Shown: piece after piece, positions 1 to 8,443 of the stretch
Numbering within the stretch: position 1 is the first letter of the stretch
Layout: each line of letters starts with the position of its first letter
Source of the DNA: Chloroflexota bacterium
GTDB lineage: Bacteria > Chloroflexota > Anaerolineae > Anaerolineales > Villigracilaceae
Length of the DNA: 64,000 nucleotides
Direction: 5' to 3'
Assembly (NCBI GenBank): GCA_016213105.1
Contig: JACRBN010000007.1
Span: 62,001-126,000 of the forward strand
The notes under the pieces: model-generated
Seen by the model: only the letters and a program-made list of their open reading frames with translations
What the model was told of the DNA's origin: nothing
Databases searched by the model: none
Position numbers and translations under genes: made by a program

Positions 1-458
1 AACTTGTGAAGTGAGGCGACCTCAGGCAGCCATGAGCCTCTCAGCCTGGTTCGTGTTGCGCCGCAAAACGGCAACCTGCTTATTCGAGACCTCTCATGGC
101 GCTGAGGCGACAGTCTTATCTACGAGGCAAAACCTCAGGGTCTTCGCGTCGACCTCAGCTTCCAACATCATTTTATGCTTTTCCGGCGCAAAAACCAACA
201 GAGTCACCGGAAAAGCCATAAAATCAAGCATTTTGACACCAAATCTTCAGTTTTTAATGTACAACCCAGAGTTCGTGCTACACTGGGAGTTGCCCCCAAT
301 TCCAGAAAGACGGACAGAATTCCAAGTTCGGTTCGTCTTTTTGATTGGGATTTTATGCCGAAATGGGTTGTTAAGGTATAAGAGCAGTTTCATGCTTTGC
401 TGAGCGGTTGGCTCAACCCAAAATAAGTTCTCTGAGAAGTTCGATTTTGCATCACATT
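1..458. other. Intergenic region, no gene seen
   Basis: No open frame here has a credible protein sequence or ribosome-binding site. The frames that are open give low-complexity, arginine- and serine-rich translations with no recognisable motif. The first 130 bases hold an imperfect inverted pair: CCTCAGGCAGCCATGAG near position 21 and its approximate complement near 90-115. This may be a decayed repeat. The base composition is more AT-rich than the rest of the window, in keeping with the two genes that follow. Confidence 0.5.
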
Positions 459-887
459 TCACTGTGATATATGTTGTCGCCAGACAAGAAAATACAAATA
501 TTGAAATAGAACAACCATAATTACAAGTGGCAAAATATAAGAATCTGATACAAAAGCACGAAAGGCGAATGTCCAGATAAAAAACGATGAAACCCCAGAG
601 GTTACAATTATTATAGGTGTATGGAGTTGACCTTTGCTAAATGTAAATTCTAGGATTATGCCCAAAATAATACATGAGGGGAGAAAACATATAAAAGCCA
701 TAAAAAAGGCCACTAAATATGCTTCCGGAATAATCAAAAAGGTTAAAATTAACTTACTATGGTTTATCAGCTCGATCACCAAATTTATCCCCTCAATCAA
801 TAGAGGAGAAATTAAACCTGTTAAGAACGCCGCCAGAATCCCTCGCCATCCCCCTTTTATTATTTTAGCGATAGTTTTATTAAACAT
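459..887 (-). CDS. Small multi-pass membrane protein, candidate immunity protein
   Basis: A 142-residue protein with about four hydrophobic segments (roughly residues 15-40, 45-75, 88-110 and 115-135) and a basic N-terminus, so it is almost certainly an inner-membrane protein. I do not recognise a family. It starts 18 bases after the stop of the RHS C-terminal fragment on the same strand, and it is clearly AT-rich, as is that fragment and unlike the window at large. In polymorphic toxin loci the small gene directly behind the RHS toxin tip is usually the immunity gene, and membrane immunity proteins are known. That role is inferred from position only. It could equally be an unrelated hypothetical membrane protein carried on the same acquired segment. 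Confidence 0.6.
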   Translation of the reverse strand: MFNKTIAKIIKGGWRGILAAFLTGLISPLLIEGINLVIELINHSKLILTFLIIPEAYLVAFFMAFICFLPSCIILGIILEFTFSKGQLHTPIIIVTSGVSSFFIWTFAFRAFVSDSYILPLVIMVVLFQYLYFLVWRQHISQ

Positions 888-905
888 AAGAACTCCTTTA
901 TTAAT

Positions 906-1778
906 CTAAGGGTAAAGCCCTAAGGAAAGGCGAAGAAATAACGCTTGTTGATCGGTCGAAGCAAAAGCTCCCAGCTGAGTCAGCTTTCCGAAATCCCATC
1001 CAAGTTTGCTTAATCTTAGATCAGGCATACTGTTACCAGTACGATCACCAGAAAAATCTCCCTCAGAAAGTATTTTTCCAAAGTTTTCATCTCCACCTTG
1101 TAAAAATAGCGATTGAGCATCTGGGTGAGATGCTCCAAGCATTATTTGTTTAATATTTGCAGCGGATCCTGTATTGTAACTTGCATCTCCGCTCATTTCA
1201 TGACCTGTAATGAGTGTAAGAAAAAATTGATCTGAGGATTCATTTGATGAACTATAGGCCATATCAGTTGCTGTCAAAAAGTGTCCAACTTGGTTTGAAC
1301 TGGACAGCCAGAGGCTACCGTCTTGTAGTGACTCCGGAAACCCACTATCATCATAGGGTATAGCAAAATGCAGATAGCTATCACTACCAGTAGCGTTCAA
1401 AATAACATTTAGCCTTGTTGCGGGTGTATCACCAGGTAAATCATTCGAGGCAAACATGGTAACCAGTGCTTCTGCCGATGTTTGATTTTGAGTCATTTGC
1501 TGAATTGCTTCAGCTAAGTTATTACAATAACCCTTGTCATAGCAGTTCCCTGACGGATCGTGCCCAGTTGGATCATTATAGAGGACTGGGTTATATCGGG
1601 CGTATGCATAGCGGTTCCAATCAAGTGGGTTGTAAAGGTTTGGGATAAGTGTGTCTGGTTGCGTAAACTGGTTTATACCAGGGTCATAGAATCGTGACTG
1701 GTAGAACATCAACCCAAAGCCCGCGTTGCCCAAATCCGTGGCATCGTCGCTGACGTAGGAAGCCTATCCCGTGAAGGT
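906..1778 (-). pseudogene. RHS repeat-associated core 3' remnant with C-terminal tip
   Basis: The frame gives the hallmark end of an RHS core: FGLMFYQSRFYDP, then FTQPDTLIP, then RYAYARYNPVLYNDPTGH. A variable tip of about 210 residues follows. The homology extends upstream of the first ATG (1733): reading back gives SYVSDDATDLGNAG, but an in-frame TAG at 1764-1766 sits where family members usually have the glutamine of a YTGQ-like motif. Beyond it only a few residues fit before the VF530 gene at 2044. The barrel and repeats are therefore missing and this is a broken 3' piece. The tip has scattered His and Glu positions (VGHFLTATDM, LITGHEMSGD), but I cannot assign a toxin fold. AT-rich composition suggests transfer. 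Confidence 0.8.
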
Positions 1779-1819
1779 GTTGTGCATGGGGAGGGCCTTG
1801 TTGATGGTTGCATCAAAGC

Positions 1820-2044
1820 TTACTTTTGGATGGACTCCAAATACAACTCCTCCACCTTTTTTCTGGCCCAGGGGGTTCTTCTCAAAAACTTCAAACTGGA
1901 TTTGATGCTCGGCTCATTGAAGAAACAGCGTATGGGAATGCGCCTGGCCAGTTCAGCCCAGCCGTATTGTTCCACCAGGCGGGTGAGAATCATTTCGAGG
2001 GTGACGCCGTGCAGGGGGTCCTTGTGGGGTTCGTTGTTGGTCAT
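1820..2044 (-). CDS. VF530 family DNA-binding protein (DUF2132)
   Basis: A 74-residue protein that matches the small VF530/DUF2132 family over its whole length: [12 protein letters not shown], then [10 protein letters not shown], then [12 protein letters not shown], then [20 protein letters not shown]. The family is short, helical and usually annotated as DNA-binding; its physiological role is not established. The start has no purine-rich ribosome-binding site. Instead a TAAGAT hexamer lies six bases before the ATG (2051-2056), which suggests a leaderless transcript. The gene sits between the RHS remnant and the glycosidase gene, and no functional link is evident. Confidence 0.85.
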   Translation of the reverse strand: MTNNEPHKDPLHGVTLEMILTRLVEQYGWAELARRIPIRCFFNEPSIKSSLKFLRRTPWARKKVEELYLESIQK

Positions 2045-2093
2045 ATCCCGATCTTACCATTTTTTGGCATCGTGGTAGCCGTTCGGTTCGATA

Positions 2094-2124
2094 CGCTCCC
2101 CAGGCCGGGTGGACCTGGGGAGCG
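2094..2124. terminator. Strong 11-bp hairpin after the glycosidase gene
   Basis: CGCTCCCCAGG (2094-2104) pairs perfectly with CCTGGGGAGCG (2114-2124) across a nine-base loop. It lies just past the stop of the minus-strand gene ending at 2157. There is no clear T-run in that direction, so it may be a 3' stabilising hairpin or a factor-assisted terminator. Confidence 0.45.
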
Positions 2125-2156
2125 ATTTCCACGTGGGTTGGCTGAAGCGGCTGAGG

Positions 2157-3788
2157 TCAGCCCAACAGATTCTTCACATATTCAGACTTGTAGAACTTGG
2201 GCACCCAATACCCGTCGGACATCTGCACCCAGGCGATGGTGTATTCGGTGCCGTTCACATCAGGGATAACCTCCGTCACCACCTGGGTCACGTCACTTTC
2301 GAAGGTGGTCCCCACGGGCAGGTTCAGCTTGGTGTTGGTTTCGTACATGCTGGGCGTCTTGCGTGGCTTGACCGGCTTGACCACCATGTAATCGTTGCTG
2401 GGCGGCAGGACGATCCCGCCGACCCACATGACGAGATGGTCGCCCACCAGGCGTTCCTGGCCGGGCACCCCGTCCTCGATGGGCGAGTTGACGATCTTGT
2501 CCTGCACCCACATGGCGGTGCTGCCGCCGCCGTCCAGGTCGATGGCGTCCCAGGCGCCGAACTCGATCATGATGCGCGCCGCATCGAACAGGTTCACGCC
2601 GATATTTTTGGGACCCTGGCGTCCGTCCACCACGCACTCGATCAACTTGCCATCCTGGGTCACGCCCACCAGGGTGCGCGGATGGACTTCCTTCCAGGCA
2701 TTGGATGTGTTCGGGCTGATGACGCCCCGCTGGACGATGTAGCGCTTCCCGGCCAGCGCATTGTATTTCCTGGCCTTGGAATTGTAGGGATTGATCTGCG
2801 GCTGGTGATTCTCGGTCAGGTTGATCCAGGGCTCATATTCGGACACCCCCGTGTACACCACTCCCTGCGAGGCGTGCAGCCCAACGGCGCTGTACCCGCG
2901 ATAGGCCCCGCCGTTGATGACGATCTGCGCGCCCAGCTCACGCGCCACGCTGGAGACTTTCCTGTGGGCGAATTTCGTCACCTGGAAGGTCTTCCCGGCC
3001 GGGTCGATCTCGGCCACGTAGCAGTGTGAATTGTAGCGGTAGACCTTGTGGAGTTTCACGCCCGCAAACGGCTCCGTGTGTTCCTCGACGAAGGGATTGG
3101 GATCGATCCATTCCTTCTCGTTGGCCCAGGCTTTGAGTTCGGCCAGTGTCCCGGGGAAGATGTCCACATCGATGGGCTTGGCGCTGCCAGGCAGGATCAG
3201 GCGGTCGCCCGAGGCCTGCCACAGCTTCCAGACCCCGCCTGGGACCTTGTCCGCGTTGGACGGCCCGGGCAGCGTGTCGACGGTGGCCCGCACCTGGTCC
3301 CAGGTGCGATGTTGGGCCTGGTTGGGATATAGAACAAACGGATACTGCGCCCAGGCATAGGGCATATCGGTCGGCCAATCGCTCAACAGGTCCAGGTATC
3401 CCTCGCCCGTGTAGAGCATCACGTTCCATTTCGGCTTGGCCAGGTCGCAGAAGATGCGTATCTCCGCGGCGTACTTGGAGGGCGAATATCCCGATTTCTT
3501 GACCTCCACATCCACCATGACCGCGCCGGCTTCCAGGGGCATGTGCTTGACCAGCCATTCGTAATTGAGTTGTCCATCAACCCAGGGGTTGTAGACAAAA
3601 TAGGGAATGCGCACCAGTCCCGCCATGCCCGTCTCCACCCATTGGGTCGTGAAGGTCGCATCCAGGTGATGCCCGCCTTCCATGTTGTTCAGGCGGATGA
3701 TCTGGCCGGCCACGTTATTTGCCACCAGGGCATTTTCGTCGATCGTCTCCGCTTCGTACGTATCCACCAGCAGCAGATAATTATTCAT
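2157..3788 (-). CDS. GH25-like domain fused to phosphodiester glycosidase domain
   Basis: A 543-residue protein with two recognisable halves. Residues ~1-220 resemble a GH25-type TIM barrel: MVDVEVKKSGY, LYTGEGYLDLL, YAWAQYPF, WKLWQASGD and a closing VDIFPGTLAELKAW are in the family order. Residues ~240-475 are a phosphodiester glycosidase (NAGPA/DUF2233) domain with IVINGGAYRGY, PRTLVGVTQDGK and the signature AIDLDGGGSTAMW. The last ~70 residues look like an SH3-type tail. The start is taken at 3788 because AGGAGG lies four bases before that ATG; the upstream ATG at 3806 has none. No signal peptide is visible, which is odd for two wall-type hydrolase folds. A role in cell-wall or phage-type lysis is possible, but the substrate is unknown. 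Confidence 0.8.
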   Translation of the reverse strand: MNNYLLLVDTYEAETIDENALVANNVAGQIIRLNNMEGGHHLDATFTTQWVETGMAGLVRIPYFVYNPWVDGQLNYEWLVKHMPLEAGAVMVDVEVKKSGYSPSKYAAEIRIFCDLAKPKWNVMLYTGEGYLDLLSDWPTDMPYAWAQYPFVLYPNQAQHRTWDQVRATVDTLPGPSNADKVPGGVWKLWQASGDRLILPGSAKPIDVDIFPGTLAELKAWANEKEWIDPNPFVEEHTEPFAGVKLHKVYRYNSHCYVAEIDPAGKTFQVTKFAHRKVSSVARELGAQIVINGGAYRGYSAVGLHASQGVVYTGVSEYEPWINLTENHQPQINPYNSKARKYNALAGKRYIVQRGVISPNTSNAWKEVHPRTLVGVTQDGKLIECVVDGRQGPKNIGVNLFDAARIMIEFGAWDAIDLDGGGSTAMWVQDKIVNSPIEDGVPGQERLVGDHLVMWVGGIVLPPSNDYMVVKPVKPRKTPSMYETNTKLNLPVGTTFESDVTQVVTEVIPDVNGTEYTIAWVQMSDGYWVPKFYKSEYVKNLLG

Positions 3789-3988
3789 GGCGCCTCCTGC
3801 GCTCATCCCAACTGCCCGCCCAATGACGATTGAAGGAGCGCCCCCGCCCGGCGGGCAACCCTATGTGCAGCGGGTGGCGATCCGAATTCAGTATACAACT
3901 TTCGATTAACGACTTCAATCGAAGCAGGACTTTCGGGTGGCGGGCGCCACAAGCTCGCAGCGGATTTGTAATTCGCCGCCGTCCCATG

Positions 3989-4040
3989 TGCTCCCGCTGG
4001 ATTGCAAATCCAGCGGGAGCAGAGAATCCAGCGGGAGCAA
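3989..4040. repeat. Composite palindrome with three copies of one arm
   Basis: TGCTCCCGCTGGATT (3989-4003) is followed after GCA by its exact complement AATCCAGCGGGAGCA (4007-4021). A third copy of the complement arm follows at 4026-4040. The rest of the 3789-4061 gap holds nothing else that I recognise. It belongs with the palindromes at 6035, 17624 and 27323. Confidence 0.75.
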
Positions 4041-4061
4041 AGGAGCAGAGCAGGAAAGCGC

Positions 4062-4919
4062 CTACGTAAACAGCGGTTCCATCTTGAGGCGTTCGCTCAA
4101 ATCCTGCATTTGGGCATCGCTGGGACGCAAGCTGAAGCGGCGCGCGGCATCCAGGATGCGCGGCAGGATGTGGATGTCGCCCGCCATGTTGAGGAAGACC
4201 TGCGGGTTGCCGAAGATCCAGTGGATGGCCAGGTCGATGTCGGCCTGTTCTTCGAGCGGACGGTACCAGGTGGTGCGGTTCTGCTGGACATCGTTCCACG
4301 GCGAGCGGGTGATGCCCTTGATGGTCTGCACGGCGATGTTGCGCTGGCTGCAAACTTCCAGCAGTTTATCGAAATTCTCCGCATAGCGCGGATTTTGCAT
4401 CATGACGTGATTGTAGGGCAGCAGCACCGAGTCGAAGTCGAATTGGGCCAGGGAGCGCAGGTGGAATTCAGGGACGGGCACGCCGTGGCCGGTCACGCCG
4501 ATGAAGCGCGCCAGGCCCTCCTCCCGCGCCTGGGTCACTGCCTCGATCACGCCACCAGGACCAAAGGCAGTCTGCCAGTCGGGTTCCTCGTGCAGGGCGT
4601 GGAGCTGGATCAGGTCGACCTGGTCGACGTGCAGCAGGTCGAGCGAGCGGCGGATCTGGTAGTAGGCGGCCTGACGGGTGCGCTGGTCGGTCTTGGTCGC
4701 CAGGAAGAAGGGCCTGCCGTGGCGGCGAATCCAATCACCGAGCAACTGCTCGGACTTGCCGTAGCTGGCGGCCGTGTCGACGTGATTGATGCCGTTTTGC
4801 AGGAGCAGGTCCATCGTTGCATCCACATCGGCCTGCGGCGTATCCCAAAACGCGGCTGCGCCGAAGATGGTGCGGGTGCTTTCGTGGCCCGTACGTCCAA
4901 AGGAAAGGGTGGGTAACAT
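4062..4919 (-). CDS. Aldo/keto reductase
   Basis: A 285-residue NAD(P)H-dependent oxidoreductase of the AKR superfamily (TIM barrel). The catalytic tetrad is visible in order: Asp and Tyr in HVDTAASYGKSE, Lys in FLATKT, His in LIQLHALHE. The later strand motifs GVTGHG and LLPYNHV fit, and the family's usual length of 280-330 is met. The start is set at the ATG at 4919, which has GGAGG five bases upstream; 13 residues of further open frame precede it without support. The C-terminus (VFLNMAGDIHIL) fits the small subgroup close to predicted oxidoreductases of the AKR11/12 type. The substrate cannot be told from sequence. The gene stands alone between a wall-enzyme gene and lipoprotein genes. Confidence 0.9.
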   Translation of the reverse strand: MLPTLSFGRTGHESTRTIFGAAAFWDTPQADVDATMDLLLQNGINHVDTAASYGKSEQLLGDWIRRHGRPFFLATKTDQRTRQAAYYQIRRSLDLLHVDQVDLIQLHALHEEPDWQTAFGPGGVIEAVTQAREEGLARFIGVTGHGVPVPEFHLRSLAQFDFDSVLLPYNHVMMQNPRYAENFDKLLEVCSQRNIAVQTIKGITRSPWNDVQQNRTTWYRPLEEQADIDLAIHWIFGNPQVFLNMAGDIHILPRILDAARRFSLRPSDAQMQDLSERLKMEPLFT

Positions 4920-4971
4920 GGGAACCTCCAGGGTTGAATTGTACCCGTTTCCACTCATCGAATGTTCACCG

Positions 4972-5499
4972 TCATGGAAGCAGAAACGGTTGCGGCTGGG
5001 TTACCCGGGCGAGGGGAGCGAAAAAAGAAACGTCGCCCGACGGAATCCACACATGCATCGCGACTTTTCCAGCATCCGGGCCTGTCAGACGTGTGCAGGA
5101 AACGGAGCCGACCGGCTTATTGTCACGATAGCTGATGGTTCCTTCGGCGCTGAAGCCGCCTTCATTACAGCTCGTGAACACGACCAGCCAGCTATCCGGG
5201 TCCGCGAGGCCCATCAGGGTATAGGTTGCCTGAAAGCCGGACGCATCCGGTGTGCAGTTGATGTAATCCACAAACACGATCCCGGTGATCGAGAGGGTGG
5301 CAATGCCATCCTTGTCGATATACAACAGGACCGAATCCGTGGCCTGGCAGGCGTAATCACCGGAGAAGGAGGTCCTGTCCCCCGTGGTCGTCAACTGTAC
5401 AGGGTTCATGGTTTGGGAACCGCTTGCCAGCAGGTAATTGCATGCCAGGCTAAAGAACACAATAACGCCCAGGAAGGAAACGACAACCGACCTTCTCAT
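4972..5499 (-). CDS. Hypothetical lipoprotein
   Basis: A 175-residue protein with an N-terminal hydrophobic segment ending in a lipobox (FFSLAC near residues 16-21), so lipid-anchored export is expected. The mature part has four or more cysteines (DYACQA, INCTPD, TSCNEG, VSCTRL) and alternating hydrophobic residues that suggest a beta-sandwich, possibly disulphide-stabilised. I do not recognise the family. The start at 5499 is chosen because AAAGGAG lies seven bases upstream. It is the first of three lipoprotein genes in a row on this strand, each with its own ribosome-binding site and gaps of 80-150 bases. Confidence 0.75.
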   Translation of the reverse strand: MRRSVVVSFLGVIVFFSLACNYLLASGSQTMNPVQLTTTGDRTSFSGDYACQATDSVLLYIDKDGIATLSITGIVFVDYINCTPDASGFQATYTLMGLADPDSWLVVFTSCNEGGFSAEGTISYRDNKPVGSVSCTRLTGPDAGKVAMHVWIPSGDVSFFAPLARVTQPQPFLLP

Positions 5500-5579
5500 C
5501 AGGTTTCTCCTTTTTTCAAACATCGCAGACCGCGCAGGCGCAGGAAGCGGAGGATACAACCTTTCCAGGGGAACTTGCG

Positions 5580-6008
5580 TTATTTATTGAACCATAGTCC
5601 ACTGACCTGGTGCGGGTCGGCGATGCGGAACACCACACGGACGGTGACGTCGGGGTCATTCTCGAAGGCGGCGGAATAGATCACGGCGTAGAAATCGCCC
5701 TGCTGAACCACACTGGTCACCTTCCGCGACACATAGAGGCCCAGCTTGGCGTCCCGATCCAATTTCAAGGCGTCGAATTGTGCCTGGGTCATGGCGTTCG
5801 ACATTTCCTGGTCGAAGTCCGCGGAGAAGGCGGCATAGTCGTTCGCATTCATCCCGGCCAGCAGGTTGTCGGTTTTGGCTTCACTGAAGGCCAGGACTGC
5901 ATCCTGCTCATCCCCGCTCAGGACGGTCTCTTTTGGCGCGCATCCCGCCAGCAGGCCAAGCAGCAACGCGGCCAGGAGCAGGAGGTGGATCTTCCTTCCG
6001 ATTTTCAT
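5580..6008 (-). CDS. DUF3887-type lipoprotein
   Basis: A 142-residue lipoprotein with signal peptide and lipobox LLAGC (Cys near residue 22). The mature part (LLAGMNANDYAAFSADFDQEM, then YVSRKVTSV, then FYAVIYSAAFEN and VRVVFR) follows the DUF3887 pattern, a small cystatin/NTF2-like extracytoplasmic fold of unknown function often found in lipoproteins of Gram-positive bacteria and Chloroflexota. The start at 6008 has GAAAGGAAAC before it. It is flanked by two other lipoprotein genes, and nothing nearby suggests a substrate. Confidence 0.8.
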   Translation of the reverse strand: MKIGRKIHLLLLAALLLGLLAGCAPKETVLSGDEQDAVLAFSEAKTDNLLAGMNANDYAAFSADFDQEMSNAMTQAQFDALKLDRDAKLGLYVSRKVTSVVQQGDFYAVIYSAAFENDPDVTVRVVFRIADPHQVSGLWFNK

Positions 6009-6034
6009 GATAGTTTCCTTTCGTTGGTTAAATC

Positions 6035-6147
6035 TGTAGGGCAAATTGGAAATTTGCCGGGCGCAATTTGGCAAATTGCGCTACAACTTCTCAAGCTGGG
6101 CAAAGCCTGTACCAGCCAACTGCGGCGGGCGGGTTGGCAATCCGCCC
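6035..6147. repeat. Cluster of three small palindromes
   Basis: Two hairpins sit inside an outer TGTAG/CTACA pair: GGCAAATT-gga-AATTTGCC (6040-6058) and GCGCAATTT-ggc-AAATTGCGC (6061-6081). The outer arms are at 6035-6039 and 6081-6085. A third hairpin, GGGCGGG/TCCGCCC, lies at 6127-6147. The design of outer arms enclosing paired hairpins recurs at 27323-27372, and the outer TGTAG/CTACA recurs at 17624-17658. Confidence 0.75.
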
Positions 6148-6156
6148 ACGGCCAAC

Positions 6157-6978
6157 TCAGGGGAGCGATTCCCACACTCGCACGTTGGAGATCTGGCAGG
6201 CGGACCAGTAGCCGCCATTGACGTTCGAGACCACGCCATAGTAAATATCGCCGCTGCCGAGCAGCTTCGTGGTGAACAGGCTGTACTGCCCCACCTCGCG
6301 GTCGTTCACGATGACGTAGGCGCTCGTCTGGTTGACCACCAGCGCGAATTTGGTTTTCACCCCGTTCGCCACTTTCACCTCCCCCGACCCGAAGGTGGTG
6401 CCGAACAACTCGCAGGTGCTCAGGCCGTCCTTGCAATGGCCCATGCGCACGGCGCTGTTGGTCAGGATGGCCGTATATCCCTGGGTGTTATTCTGCACAC
6501 GATAGGCGAACCCGCAGCCGGTGTAGTCCGGGTAGGTGGTCTCTCCGCGGCTGTCCAGCACGATATCCGCCCAAAGCGCGAAGTTCTGCGCCTGCCGTCC
6601 GCTGCGCTTGAAATGGAAGACTTCGAGCGCGGGCGCAGTCAGCGAGAAGTCATCCAAGGTGAGCAGTTGGCCGTTGGGAAACGGGAGGTAGCCCTTCAGG
6701 TAGAGGTCGCGCGCCTCTGCCATCACATCCGCTCCCTGCGCCGTCGCGGTCGCCTCGAGCGTGGGCTGGGACGCGGGGTCAGGCTGGGCGGTCGGCTCAG
6801 ACGGGGGCGCGGTCGGCGGAAGGGCCGCCGTGGCGGGCGGGATGCCGGTCGGGATTTGGAATGGCGGCGGGGTGGGCGTCGCCTCCTGTCCCAGGTCGAT
6901 GTACAGTCCGCAAGCCAGCGCAAGCATCGCGCAGGCCGATACGGCCATCCAAACGCGGTATGAAGGTTTCCTGGTCAT
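6157..6978 (-). CDS. Lipoprotein with jelly-roll (LamG/DUF1080-like) domain
   Basis: A 273-residue protein with signal segment and lipobox LALAC (Cys near residue 23), then a Thr/Pro/Ala-rich linker to about residue 80, then a beta-rich domain to the end. The domain reads as a concanavalin-type jelly roll: QNFALWADIVLDS, CGFAYRVQNNTQGY, FALVVNQTSAYVIVNDREVG, YYGVVSNVNG and ISNVRVWE are the usual strand pairs of LamG/DUF1080 modules. Four cysteines are present in the domain. The same type of module occurs four times in the large membrane protein at 23676. Start at 6978, with AGGATGG before the ATG. Likely a surface binding protein; the ligand, perhaps carbohydrate, is inferred from the fold only. 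Confidence 0.7.
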   Translation of the reverse strand: MTRKPSYRVWMAVSACAMLALACGLYIDLGQEATPTPPPFQIPTGIPPATAALPPTAPPSEPTAQPDPASQPTLEATATAQGADVMAEARDLYLKGYLPFPNGQLLTLDDFSLTAPALEVFHFKRSGRQAQNFALWADIVLDSRGETTYPDYTGCGFAYRVQNNTQGYTAILTNSAVRMGHCKDGLSTCELFGTTFGSGEVKVANGVKTKFALVVNQTSAYVIVNDREVGQYSLFTTKLLGSGDIYYGVVSNVNGGYWSACQISNVRVWESLP

Positions 6979-7078
6979 GCCATCCTGCCTTCCATCGAAA
7001 AAATCGCTCCACATGGCGGCCCGTGCTCACCCTCCGCCTTGTGAATTGTATCGCAAACAGAGACGGTCGGATAAAGCG

Positions 7079-8173
7079 CTACAGCCAGTTGCGGCGGCGG
7101 AAGTACAGCAGCATGACGGCGATCAACAATGTACAGATCATCCAAAAAGCGGGATAGGCCCAGTGCAGGTCGAGTTCGGGAATGTAGCGGAAGTTCATCC
7201 CATAGACCCCCGCCAGGAAGGTCAACGGGATGAAGATGGTGCCGATCAGCGTCAGCACCTTCATGATCTCGTTCATGCGGTTCGACACGGAGGACATGTA
7301 GGTTTCGGTCAGGTCGCTGGCGATCTCGCGATAAGTCTCGACGATGTCGATGATCTGGACGACGTGATCGTACAGGTCACGCAGATAGACGCGGGCCGTA
7401 TCGCTCATGCACTCGTGCGGATCCCGCTGAAGAGTCTGCACGACCTCGCGCATGGGCCAGGTCACCCAGTGCAGCAGGAGCAGGCCGCGCTTGAGCCGGT
7501 GAACGTCGCCCAGAATCTTCGGGTGCGAGCGTTCGAGGATGAGGGTCTCCAGTTCCTCGGCGCGGTCGCTAAAGTTTTCGAGGATGGGAAAGCTGCCGTC
7601 GATGACCGTATCGAGCAGGGAATACGCCAGGAAGCTGGCGTCGTTGTCCCGCAGGCGCGAGCCTTTCGATTTAATGCGCTGCAGAACGGGATTCCACAAA
7701 TCGCCGCTGTCATTTTGAAAGGTCAGGACGGTATTATGTCCCAGGAAGATGGAGAGCTGCCCATGCAGCAGGTTCCCGTCCTGGATGCGCAGGATGCGCG
7801 CAACGATGAGCAGCCGCGCGAGGAATTCACTCTCCTCGCCCCCGTACGATTCCACCTTGGGACGCTGCCTGCCATTGAGCACGTCCTCGATGGCCAGGGG
7901 ATGGAGATCATACTTGGTCGCCAGCGCGTGGACGGCGGTCATGTCCGACAGGCCCACCACGCTGATCCAGCGCACAACCGACCATTCGGGGCGATGGCGC
8001 GCCACGAAATCCCCCAGATCGTCGATCTCCTGGATCGACACGTTGCCCGGGCTGTAATCGATGCAGGTCACCTTCGTCGGCGCATTTCCGCCGGGCAGGT
8101 TGATCAGTTCATCGTGTTCGATGCCCGGCGCGGCTCCGTGATCGAAATCGGTAAAATCGAATTGGGTTTTCAT
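7079..8173 (-). CDS. corA: CorA-type Mg2+/Co2+ transporter
   Basis: A 364-residue CorA family channel for divalent cations. The C-terminus holds the two membrane segments. The first is followed by the diagnostic YGMNF loop (near residue 325), and the protein ends with a short basic cytoplasmic tail (LLYFRRRNWL). The long N-terminal part (residues 1-~300) is the cytoplasmic funnel, with long helical stretches and the conserved HPLAIEDVLN segment. The length is normal. The start at 8173 is supported by AAGGAGC upstream. The gene stands alone and is divergent from the peptidase gene at 8444. No magnesium-sensing leader was identified in the 270-base gap. Confidence 0.95.
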   Translation of the reverse strand: MKTQFDFTDFDHGAAPGIEHDELINLPGGNAPTKVTCIDYSPGNVSIQEIDDLGDFVARHRPEWSVVRWISVVGLSDMTAVHALATKYDLHPLAIEDVLNGRQRPKVESYGGEESEFLARLLIVARILRIQDGNLLHGQLSIFLGHNTVLTFQNDSGDLWNPVLQRIKSKGSRLRDNDASFLAYSLLDTVIDGSFPILENFSDRAEELETLILERSHPKILGDVHRLKRGLLLLHWVTWPMREVVQTLQRDPHECMSDTARVYLRDLYDHVVQIIDIVETYREIASDLTETYMSSVSNRMNEIMKVLTLIGTIFIPLTFLAGVYGMNFRYIPELDLHWAYPAFWMICTLLIAVMLLYFRRRNWL

Positions 8174-8443
8174 GAGCGGCTCCTTGTTTGGGTTTTATCA
8201 GTAAAAAACCTCAGGACTTTCACCATCAAAAGTGCCACTTCATCTCCACTTGATTAAACCACATCTTCGTCAGATCGGCGCAAAGGTGGGGATGCCCGCC
8301 CGCGTGCATTTATGCACTATACAGCGCGTGTGATTCGCCACTTGTTCCCCGCCGTTTTTGAACGTACACTGAACACGCCAAATTGCATTGTCGGGCAACC
8401 CGGTTGGGCGGTGCTTGCCATAAGTATGAAAAGGAGGCATGAT

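Noticed and set aside
11-403. A 130-residue frame at the left end
   Set aside because: No ribosome-binding site, no recognisable motif and a composition unlike a real protein.
2109-3029. A 306-residue plus-strand open frame
   Set aside because: Antisense to the phosphodiester glycosidase domain; composition is that of a complement frame (His, Asp, Gly, Leu rich).
6761-8257. A 498-residue plus-strand open frame across the lipoprotein and corA genes
   Set aside because: It is antisense to corA and the lipoprotein, has no ribosome-binding site and gives a His/Gln/Val-rich translation typical of the complement of high-GC genes.
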